Source: Candidatus Shapirobacteria bacterium (GTDB taxonomy: Bacteria > Patescibacteriota > Microgenomatia > VGLL01). From it: a stretch of DNA of 29,220 bases. Positions within the stretch are counted from its first letter, which is position 1. Each line of letters starts with the position of its first letter. Location of the stretch: NCBI GenBank assembly GCA_016866735.1, contig VGLL01000002.1:1-29220 (forward strand). The letters run 5' to 3'. The notes beneath the pieces were generated by a model. That model saw nothing but the letters and a program-made list of their open reading frames with translations, searched no databases and was not told the origin of the DNA. Shown here one piece after another: positions 1 through 7,015 of the stretch. Both the position numbers and the translations under genes were made by a program.

Positions 1-612
1 GCGCTCTATCGGTGCTGTTGCAAGTGTGTCTTTAAACCATCCTTCCAGGAACACAACATGGTCATCAAGCAGACCATACTTGCGAAAGTTGTTCTCCACT
101 TCAGCTCTCGAAACAGCGAGATAAACATATTTGTAGTGTTCATCCCCCTTATCGACTGGATACTTGTTTTCATCCGGCGGCGGCAGCCCTTTAAAAGAAT
201 CAGCGACAAATACCCTGCGGTCAACTATTCCATATGCAGCAAGTACGGCTCGCATCAATATACAAGCCCCGCCTCTCCATGCGCCCGTCTCAATAAGGTC
301 TCCTCGTATTCCTTCAGTCAGCACCGTCTCGATGCAATACTGGAGATTGTCAAGGCGTTTGAGTCCAATCATTGTGTGTGCATATTCCGGCCAGACCCGA
401 CCTTCTATCCTTTGGCTTTCTTGAAAGTTGCTATTTCGGGCAAGCAGTAATCCTGCCCTCCCCAAGACTTTGGAAGCCACACTCACTCCAAATCGCTTTA
501 AACCTGATGGTACGTGATTCGGGTTAAGTAACGTTGGCGGTTCAGGCCACAAAGCAAACGAGAGCGCCTTCTTTATTAAGTCGAGATACAACTGCTCCGG
601 AGTTTTGTTCAT
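1..612 (-). CDS. TylF/MycF-type O-methyltransferase, 3' end cut by window edge
   Basis: An uninterrupted minus-strand frame runs from ATG at 612 to the window edge (204 codons seen, C-terminus missing). The translation matches the TylF (macrocin O-methyltransferase) family. The SAM-binding part reads DLIETGAWRGGACILMRAVL (about residues 101-120). It is followed by a strand ending VFVADSFKGLPPPDE, and further on VVFLEGWFKDTL. Family members transfer a methyl group from SAM to sugar hydroxyls in a Mg-dependent reaction. In this kind of organism a role in modifying surface glycans is plausible but inferred. The start is supported by a TTGACT-18-TATACT promoter at 650-679, giving a leader of about 30 bases. 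No Shine-Dalgarno sequence is obvious. Nothing in the window links it to an operon, because its downstream side lies outside. Confidence 0.85.
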   Translation of the reverse strand, partial: MNKTPEQLYLDLIKKALSFALWPEPPTLLNPNHVPSGLKRFGVSVASKVLGRAGLLLARNSNFQESQRIEGRVWPEYAHTMIGLKRLDNLQYCIETVLTEGIRGDLIETGAWRGGACILMRAVLAAYGIVDRRVFVADSFKGLPPPDENKYPVDKGDEHYKYVYLAVSRAEVENNFRKYGLLDDHVVFLEGWFKDTLATAPIER

Positions 613-649
613 AGTAGGTAATGCGCTTAAAGAATTTGAGCTTGGTTTA

Positions 650-679
650 AGTATAATTCTCGGCGACTTTCTTAGTCAA
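650..679 (-). promoter_or_regulatory. Sigma70-type promoter of the TylF-like gene
   Basis: On the minus strand, -35 TTGACT (674-679) and -10 TATACT (650-655) are separated by 18 bases. Transcription would start near 643, about 30 bases before the ATG at 612. Confidence 0.6.
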
Positions 680-733
680 GAAGAAGCGCAAAATGGCTTG
701 CGATTTCATTACCGAGGATTTAATTCGCGTGTA

Positions 734-765
734 AATACTTTGCCGCCGGCCGGTGCTAAAGTATT
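734..765. repeat. GC-rich inverted repeat between two minus-strand genes
   Basis: AATACTTT (734-741) and AAAGTATT (758-765) form a perfect 8-bp stem around a GC-rich, partly self-complementary core. It lies downstream of the lipoprotein stop codon (805) and upstream of the next promoter. It may act as a transcription end or 3' stabiliser for the lipoprotein mRNA, but there is no T-run after it, so the function is uncertain. Confidence 0.45.
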
Positions 766-804
766 CATAGCTGAAAAAGGGTTCTTAAATCCTAAGGGGA
801 AGAT

Positions 805-1686
805 TTACTCGTACTTTTCTGCGTATTTGCCGGAAATCCAGCCCTCGCTGCTGTCGTATTTAATTTTGTACCAGCCGCCCGACTCATCGAGCAGGGGATA
901 ACGCTCGCCCGGATTAACTTTGGCCGCCTCGGTCGCTGCCGTTGACGGCTCCGTCCTCACTCTTAACCAGCCAGTCGGCGTTTCCCTTATTTCCACATAC
1001 GGCCGCTCCGGGGGTGTTGGCGTCGGTCCCGTAGTTTTCGCAGGCGATGGCTTAGGCGTCACCTTCGCCTTGCTGCCAGTGGGAACAGGGGTAAGGCTAG
1101 GCGAAGGAGTCGCTATCTCTTCAGCTTCCCCCTTTGCCAACTTAACATTAATCGTCAGTTTATAGCCATTGACCAGTTTGGCCTTGATCGAACGCTCCTT
1201 GAAACCAGCCGCCGAAACGGTCACTTCTCGGTCTCCTGCCACAATTTTCTCGGCGGTTAAGGGAGTAAAGCCTTTCGCTTCGCCGTCAGGCGAACGAACA
1301 GCCGAATCGGGCACAGAGATTACGGCCAATGAAGCGCTGTTTTTGTCCTGGGTCTTGGACAAGGTCAAAGTCTCGCCCGTCGAAACAGCCTCCGTTTCCC
1401 CAAACTCCCAGTTGACCACCGCCATTGCCCCGGATGTAAGACTAATTTTGGTTTCCCAGGAGGGCAAAGAAACCGTTCCGCCCTCGGGAACAAGTCTCAA
1501 AGTTGCTTCCGTTTGCTTAAGCTTTTCGTTGATTAAGGGAGTAGTACCCAGGTTTTTACCGTCTAAGAAAACCGTTGCCTTAGGAATTGAGTTCACTTGC
1601 AGGGCGGCGCTCTTTTGGCCAAACACGCAGCCCGAAAGAAAAAGAGTTAAAGACAGAAAAAGAAAACCAAGACCTAACTTTTTCAT
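805..1686 (-). CDS. PEGA-domain lipoprotein with C-terminal bacterial SH3 domain
   Basis: This is a 293-residue surface lipoprotein. A signal peptide ends in the lipobox LSGC (residues 17-20, lipidated Cys20). Two PEGA-like repeats follow: residues about 28-70 (core ATVFLDGKNLGTTP) and about 115-160 (core GEAKGFTPLTAEKI). A Thr/Pro/Ser-rich linker (about 190-228) leads to a bacterial SH3 domain (about 230-293, with GWLRVRTEP and GWISGKYAE). PEGA domains occur in surface proteins and SH3b domains often bind peptidoglycan, so a role in attaching or organising the cell surface is likely; no enzymatic motif is seen. ATG at 1686 is chosen because it opens a proper signal peptide and sits 8 bases after a -10 box, so the mRNA is probably leaderless. 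The gene is divergent from the tRNA-Cys gene. Confidence 0.85.
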   Translation of the reverse strand: MKKLGLGFLFLSLTLFLSGCVFGQKSAALQVNSIPKATVFLDGKNLGTTPLINEKLKQTEATLRLVPEGGTVSLPSWETKISLTSGAMAVVNWEFGETEAVSTGETLTLSKTQDKNSASLAVISVPDSAVRSPDGEAKGFTPLTAEKIVAGDREVTVSAAGFKERSIKAKLVNGYKLTINVKLAKGEAEEIATPSPSLTPVPTGSKAKVTPKPSPAKTTGPTPTPPERPYVEIRETPTGWLRVRTEPSTAATEAAKVNPGERYPLLDESGGWYKIKYDSSEGWISGKYAEKYE

Positions 1687-1694
1687 CTAGAAGC

Positions 1695-1724
1695 ATCATA
1701 TCATAACTCCTGTTTCGATTGCAA
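1695..1724 (-). promoter_or_regulatory. Promoter of the PEGA lipoprotein gene (leaderless)
   Basis: On the minus strand, -35 TTGCAA (1719-1724) and -10 TATGAT (1695-1700) have an 18-base spacer. The -10 box ends 8 bases before the ATG at 1686, so the predicted transcript begins at or next to the start codon. It lies back to back with the tRNA promoter. Confidence 0.55.
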
Positions 1725-1727
1725 CCC

Positions 1728-1756
1728 TTGCCTTAAAGATCGTTTTGAGGTAAAAT
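1728..1756 (+). promoter_or_regulatory. Promoter of tRNA-Cys
   Basis: TTGCCT (1728-1733) and TAAAAT (1751-1756) with a 17-base spacer lie 14 bases upstream of the mature tRNA 5' end. Confidence 0.6.
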
Positions 1757-1770
1757 ATGAGAGATAAGTT

Positions 1771-1842
1771 GACCAGGTAGCCAAGTAGTAAGGCATCGGT
1801 CTGCAAAACCGATATACGTGGGTGCAAATCCCATCCTGGTCT
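1771..1842 (+). tRNA. tRNA-Cys (anticodon GCA)
   Basis: The cloverleaf is complete: acceptor stem GACCAGG/CCTGGTC, D-arm GCCA-loop-AGGC with the A13/A22 mismatch often seen in Cys tRNAs, anticodon stem TCGGT/ACCGA around loop CTGCAAA (anticodon GCA), a five-base variable loop, T-stem GTGGG/CCCAT, and discriminator T (U73), the expected cysteine identity base. CCA is not encoded. The D-loop reads AGTAGTA, where AGTGGTA is usual, and the T-loop reads TGCAAAT, where TTCAAAT or TTCGAAT is usual. Both partners of the normal G18-Psi55 elbow contact are therefore changed (A18, G55), while G19 and C56 are kept. Confidence 0.93.
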
Positions 1843-1862
1843 CAAGACAAAATCTCTCCCCC

Positions 1863-1890
1863 TTGACTTTTACACTCTTTCTGTTATTAT
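1863..1890 (+). promoter_or_regulatory. Promoter of the unrecognised gene at 1897 (leaderless)
   Basis: TTGACT (1863-1868) and TATTAT (1885-1890) have a 16-base spacer. The -10 box ends six bases before the ATG at 1897, so transcription should begin on the start codon itself. Confidence 0.6.
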
Positions 1891-1896
1891 AGGCCT

Positions 1897-2556
1897 ATGC
1901 CCTGGGCCGAAGCCTTAAGGAGAGATCTTGACTCTCAATCATCGCGAGTTGCAAGGGTGGCACTCCAAGAGGCAAGAAGTAGTGACCTTCCCTGCTTAAT
2001 AGCGACAGCTCAGAACGCATTAGTTGCTACCGGACGGTTCACGCAGGAATGCACCGCAGCAGAACAGGCAGCCTCGAACTTACGCGTACCACACGTTTTC
2101 CTCCCAGGAGGAGATGGGATACCTTTGATCGGGTTTAAAATAGCGCACGATGCCTATTTGGGCAGATTTGCTGCACTTGGAGCTGAGGTATGGGCAAGAT
2201 ACCGCCGGTGTGAGCCTCTTTGTGATTTTGTCACTGACCTTCGCTTGACCCATTTAGCGGGTCTCCGGATAGTCCTTCTGGCAACCGCCCAAAAGCTATT
2301 GATGTCGAATGGAGATGAAGCCGACAAGATGCAAAACGGACAAGACCCCACCACATATGTGGGCAGTGTGCTTATCAAGCTTGCCTCGGCTTATTGCGAA
2401 TTGGCTGAAAGAGCAACCATGCCAGGTTGTTTCCGGCTCCCGCTTGCTCCAAAACGAGGTGAAGGGCCATTAATAATGAATGACGTTACGAGAATGGAAC
2501 AGGAACTTCTATTCGCCTTAACATTGGATCAACTCACTGTTAACCAGCCCGCCTAA
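1897..2556 (+). CDS. Hypothetical protein, 219 residues, family not recognised
   Basis: I do not recognise this protein. It appears soluble and largely helical: no signal peptide, no membrane segment, Ala/Leu/Arg-rich helices at the N-terminus (about 1-55) and again around 120-175, separated by a Gly/Pro-containing stretch near VPHVFLPGGDGIPLIG (about 70-85). Scattered cysteines show no metal-binding spacing. ATG at 1897 is favoured because a TTGACT/TATTAT promoter places the transcript start on it. It stands alone between tRNA-Cys and the M23 peptidase gene. The position just after a tRNA gene and the different feel of its composition would fit a transferred gene, but no attachment-site duplication was seen. 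A terminator-like hairpin lies 59 bases after the stop. Confidence 0.7.
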   Translation: MPWAEALRRDLDSQSSRVARVALQEARSSDLPCLIATAQNALVATGRFTQECTAAEQAASNLRVPHVFLPGGDGIPLIGFKIAHDAYLGRFAALGAEVWARYRRCEPLCDFVTDLRLTHLAGLRIVLLATAQKLLMSNGDEADKMQNGQDPTTYVGSVLIKLASAYCELAERATMPGCFRLPLAPKRGEGPLIMNDVTRMEQELLFALTLDQLTVNQPA

Positions 2557-2579
2557 AACTCTACAGCGCTACTTTTGAC

Positions 2580-2608
2580 TTGACAAAACTCTTTTTATGG
2601 GATATAAT
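2580..2608 (+). promoter_or_regulatory. Perfect-consensus promoter upstream of the M23 peptidase gene
   Basis: TTGACA (2580-2585), 17 bases, TATAAT (2603-2608) match the sigma70 consensus at all twelve positions. Transcription would start at about 2614-2616, at the left edge of the following hairpin. Confidence 0.85.
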
Positions 2609-2614
2609 CTTCTT

Positions 2615-2645
2615 ATCCTAAACCGATTATGGTTTAGGATTTTTT
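2615..2645 (+). terminator. Hairpin plus T-run directly at the transcription start
   Basis: ATCCTAAACC (2615-2624) and GGTTTAGGAT (2631-2640) form a perfect 10-bp stem with a 6-base loop, followed by T residues to 2645. By form this is an intrinsic terminator. It can serve the gene ending at 2556, but it also begins exactly where the consensus promoter at 2580-2608 should start RNA. It could be an attenuator, a stabilising 5' hairpin, an operator, or the body of a roughly 30-base RNA. Confidence 0.7.
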
Positions 2646-2669
2646 GTTCGGGCTAAATTAACCCGACCA

Positions 2670-3224
2670 ATGATATGTCTTGGCAAAAAGATACGCAAAA
2701 TCTGCGAGTATCGGCGATTTCGCCAACTCTTAGGGGTTAATCTTCTTTCCGCCGTTATCTTTAGCGGCATCATCAGCCCGGCAACCTTCGCCAAGGAAAA
2801 CTATATAAGCCCCGAGGAACCTTTTATTGCGCCGCCAGCAATAAGTTTAACGACCCAAGTTTCCTTCCAAAAACCGGTGGAAAACTTTAGCATTACCAAA
2901 AGCTTTAGCTTTTGGCATCAGGCCCTGGATTTGGCCGCCCCCGAAGGGACAGCCATTAAGCCGATTCTTGGCGGAATCGTGGAGAGAAAAGAGTACGGCC
3001 GGCTGGCTTATGGCAACAATCTCATCATCAATCACGGCTCTGGAGTTAAATCCTTATACGCCCACTTGCGAAAAATCGAGGTGAATATCAACGATAAGGT
3101 TACTCCGGAGACAATCATTGGCAGCGTTGGCACAACCGGTTTTTCTACCGGCCCCCATCTTCATCTGGAAATAAGCGAAAACGGCCGCAATCTTGACCCA
3201 TCCACTATTTTGAAGCTCAAGTAA
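2670..3224 (+). CDS. M23 family (LytM-type) metallopeptidase
   Basis: This 184-residue protein has a short basic N-terminus and a hydrophobic segment at about 20-40 ending in a possible AxA cleavage site (ATFA), so it is probably exported or membrane anchored. The C-terminal domain (about 75-180) is a compact LytM/M23 fold with HxxxD (His83, Asp87, in HQALD), the YAH motif (His132) and HxH (His163, His165, in GPHLHLE). These are the zinc ligands and catalytic His of peptidoglycan endopeptidases that cut peptide cross-bridges. All key residues are present, so it is probably active rather than an EnvC-like regulator. It has its own strong promoter but a leader of over 50 bases with a hairpin. 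It is convergent with groEL. Confidence 0.88.
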   Translation: MICLGKKIRKICEYRRFRQLLGVNLLSAVIFSGIISPATFAKENYISPEEPFIAPPAISLTTQVSFQKPVENFSITKSFSFWHQALDLAAPEGTAIKPILGGIVERKEYGRLAYGNNLIINHGSGVKSLYAHLRKIEVNINDKVTPETIIGSVGTTGFSTGPHLHLEISENGRNLDPSTILKLK

Positions 3225-3234
3225 ACTGCGAGGA

Positions 3235-3325
3235 ATTAGCTATTAGCAATTAGTAATTAGGAACTATCTATCAGCTATCAGCTATCAGCTATCAGCTATC
3301 AGCAATTGAGCAATTAGGAATTGAG
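3235..3325. repeat. Heptanucleotide repeat tract
   Basis: The gap between the peptidase gene and groEL consists of 13 consecutive degenerate 7-base units. The first four resemble ATTAGNN, then come ACTATCT, four exact ATCAGCT units (3270-3297), ATCAGCA, and a return to ATTGAGC, AATTAGG and AATTGAG. The pattern suggests expansion and drift of one heptamer family. It occupies nearly the whole gap between two convergent stop codons. Confidence 0.85.
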
Positions 3326-3327
3326 GT

Positions 3328-4992
<1,665 letters not shown>

Positions 4993-5001
4993 TCAGAACG
5001 C

Positions 5002-5298
5002 TTAGCGTTCCTCTATCGCTAAAATGTCTTCAAATTTAATGAAAAGATATTCTTTGCCTTCGATCTCGACCTCATTGCCGCCCCATTTTTTGTAAAAAAT
5101 CACCTGGTTTTCATCGCAGGGTGACTCTCTTTTTGTCCCAGAGTCAGTAGTCTCGGCCGGCCCTACGGCCAAAACCCTGCCTTTTTGCGGCTTCTCTTCG
5201 TGCGATTCGGGTAAAACTATGCCTGAAGGCGTCTTTTTTTCCGCCTCCAATGGTTCTACTAAGATATAACCGGCAGTTGGTTTAAGATTAATCTTCAT
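5002..5298 (-). CDS. groES: Co-chaperonin GroES
   Basis: A 98-residue protein starting MKINLKPTAGYILVEPLEAE, with the mobile loop around KTPSGIVLPE and the conserved end EYLFIKFEDILAIEE. It caps the GroEL chamber. An in-frame upstream TTG at 5370 lies inside the promoter -35 box, so ATG at 5298 is the start, and it gives the usual GroES length. The stop codon lies in the loop of a small perfect palindrome (4996-5010, GAACGC/GCGTTC). It is cotranscribed with groEL just downstream. Confidence 0.97.
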   Translation of the reverse strand: MKINLKPTAGYILVEPLEAEKKTPSGIVLPESHEEKPQKGRVLAVGPAETTDSGTKRESPCDENQVIFYKKWGGNEVEIEGKEYLFIKFEDILAIEER

Positions 5299-5341
5299 AA
5301 TCCTGCTCTGCAAAACTATCAGTCTCTGACAGCAATTGCTA

Positions 5342-5370
5342 ATTTTAAGAAACCTTTTGGGCTTTGTCAA
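5342..5370 (-). promoter_or_regulatory. groES-groEL promoter
   Basis: On the minus strand, TTGACA (5365-5370), 17 bases, TAAAAT (5342-5347). The leader is about 37 bases. No CIRCE element (TTAGCACTC-N9-GAGTGCTAA) is visible between promoter and start, so HrcA control is not indicated. Confidence 0.75.
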
Positions 5371-5398
5371 GACCCCAATTTTGGTTGCAAAAAAGTTC

Positions 5399-6919
5399 CT
5401 ACCTTGTCGCCGCGATTCCGTACTGGGTGAGGAGTTGGCTCACCCCCTGACTGGCCGTGGCCAGAGCCTCCCGCGCGTTCCCGCCTCGATTAATGCTGTT
5501 GACGGCATCCTCGAAATATTTAATCATCCGGTCATTCAGGCCGTTGTCGCGGGTCCTGGAGCAAACATACCAGGAGCGGGCAGTGGTGGCCTGGGCTAAA
5601 AAGGGCGCCGCCAGGGGATTACCCGCCAGAAGCCCGGCCATTTCCGTTCTCGGATAAAGCTCCCCAAACGCCCGCAGGGAGCTTTCCGCCTGATACAGTT
5701 TCTGCAAGGCTTCTTTCTGCGCAAGATATTTGAGAAATTTTGTCGCCTCTTCTTTGTTCTTGCTTTTGTTCCAGATACCCTCCGCCCAGTAGGACGCCCA
5801 GGTAACATTTGTCCCCGGTAATTGGGGCACCGCCACCACCTGAAAATCAAGCCCGGGATTAATTGCTTTGATATCAAAAACCCGCCATGATGGGCCGAAA
5901 AACATGGCCACCTTGCCCCCCGCAAAGGAAATGGTCGAAGGCGGCAGGGTTTCGTCCCAGACTCGGTCAACCGCATAAAAGATCGAGTAGAAAGAAAGAG
6001 CGTCTTCGGCATTTTGGCCGGTAGGCCTTTCCAAAGTGACACCATTCTGGTACATCATTAGGCCAAGAATATCAGACCAGTGGTCAATATTGTTTGTTGT
6101 CCCCAGGGCGATGCCGGCCTGCTGTATTTTTCCCTGCCTGTCCTTAACGGTCAGTTCAAGGGCGGTTTTCCGCAAATCCTCCCAGGTGGTAGGCGGAGTT
6201 TTGCCGGCCGCCTTAAAGATTTCGTTATTGATATATAGGGCAAGCGTGTCCATCATCAGGGGAACCCCGTAAAAAGTGTTGCCGACGGCTAAATCCTTTT
6301 TTACGACCGGGTAGTAATCTTTCTCGCTGATAATGTCGGCGCCAAGCGGAGCCAGTTCGTTCCTGAACATGGGCAGCCAAGTATTGTGGAGCCGAAAAAT
6401 GTCAGGGCCCTCTCCCCGCGAAAAAGCGGACTGGATTCTTTCACGGTAATCAGTGGGGGATTGTTGGACATAGGTAATTTTGACATTGGGGTGATCTTTT
6501 TGGTAGGCGGCAATTACTTCCGTCATCACCGATTCCGGCTCCCACAATCCCCAGTAGGTAAGCGTTCCACCCTTAGAAACCGGTCCGCCGCGGCGGATTA
6601 ATTTCATGCCGAAGAAAAGGACCAAAAGTAACGCCAGAGCGATCAAGGCCGGAGGAAGAATCTTCTTAATTAACTCCAGCGGCCCCGAGGGTTCCTCGCT
6701 TGGGGGGGGCGGCATCTCGGCTGGTGGGATTTCTGCCAAGCTCGGTTCGGCCGGCGGCACGGTTTCTGCCGCGGTATCGACGGCGGTGCTAATCGGGAAA
6801 GGGGGCACGGCCTGTGTCTCTTCCTGCGGGTATGCCGCTGGCGGTGTTTCTTCGGCCGGTAAGGTCGAACCGGGAGTTATCTCCCCGGAGCTAGGGAAAG
6901 CGGTGTTCTCATCAGCCAT
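5399..6919 (-). CDS. Membrane-anchored family 1 extracellular solute-binding protein
   Basis: At 506 residues, the C-terminal part (about 115-506) is a family 1 (maltose/sugar type) solute-binding fold. It starts GGTLTYWGLWEPESV and continues with PDIFRLHNTWLP, YGVPLMMDTLALYIN, GGKVAMFFGPSWRV and ASYWAEGIWNKSKN. Unlike usual members it has no signal peptide or lipobox. Instead there is an 80-residue Pro/Glu/Ala/Thr-rich N-terminus, then one transmembrane helix (about 88-105) followed by Lys/Arg, then the binding domain. The polypeptide is therefore probably membrane tethered; which side the long N-terminus lies on is inferred to be the cytoplasm. No ABC permease or ATPase gene is nearby, so the ligand and partner are unknown. 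ATG at 6919 sits 7 bases after a TATATT box, suggesting a leaderless mRNA. It is divergent from valS. Confidence 0.85.
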   Translation of the reverse strand: MADENTAFPSSGEITPGSTLPAEETPPAAYPQEETQAVPPFPISTAVDTAAETVPPAEPSLAEIPPAEMPPPPSEEPSGPLELIKKILPPALIALALLLVLFFGMKLIRRGGPVSKGGTLTYWGLWEPESVMTEVIAAYQKDHPNVKITYVQQSPTDYRERIQSAFSRGEGPDIFRLHNTWLPMFRNELAPLGADIISEKDYYPVVKKDLAVGNTFYGVPLMMDTLALYINNEIFKAAGKTPPTTWEDLRKTALELTVKDRQGKIQQAGIALGTTNNIDHWSDILGLMMYQNGVTLERPTGQNAEDALSFYSIFYAVDRVWDETLPPSTISFAGGKVAMFFGPSWRVFDIKAINPGLDFQVVAVPQLPGTNVTWASYWAEGIWNKSKNKEEATKFLKYLAQKEALQKLYQAESSLRAFGELYPRTEMAGLLAGNPLAAPFLAQATTARSWYVCSRTRDNGLNDRMIKYFEDAVNSINRGGNAREALATASQGVSQLLTQYGIAATR

Positions 6920-6926
6920 CTATTTC

Positions 6927-6956
6927 AATATACAACATCTGGCCAAATCCCTGCAA
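6927..6956 (-). promoter_or_regulatory. Promoter of the solute-binding protein gene (leaderless)
   Basis: On the minus strand, TTGCAG (6951-6956), 18 bases, TATATT (6927-6932). The -10 box ends seven bases before the ATG at 6919. Confidence 0.55.
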
Positions 6957-6966
6957 GCAGGGAAAA

Positions 6967-6996
6967 TTGACTTGAGCAGCTTCTCCGTGGTATAAG
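6967..6996 (+). promoter_or_regulatory. valS promoter
   Basis: TTGACT (6967-6972), 18 bases, TATAAG (6991-6996). The predicted leader is only about 13 bases long and ends in the purine-rich AGAAGAGA just before the ATG. Confidence 0.65.
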
Positions 6997-7015
6997 GAAA
7001 CAGCCACAGAAGAGA

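Noticed and set aside
605..901. Plus-strand open frame of 98 codons
   Set aside because: It overlaps the 5' end of the TylF-like gene and the 3' end of the lipoprotein gene on the other strand, begins with TTG and has no promoter or family match.
3268..3302. Tandem repeats as a possible CRISPR array
   Set aside because: The units are 7 bases with no spacers; no cas genes are present.
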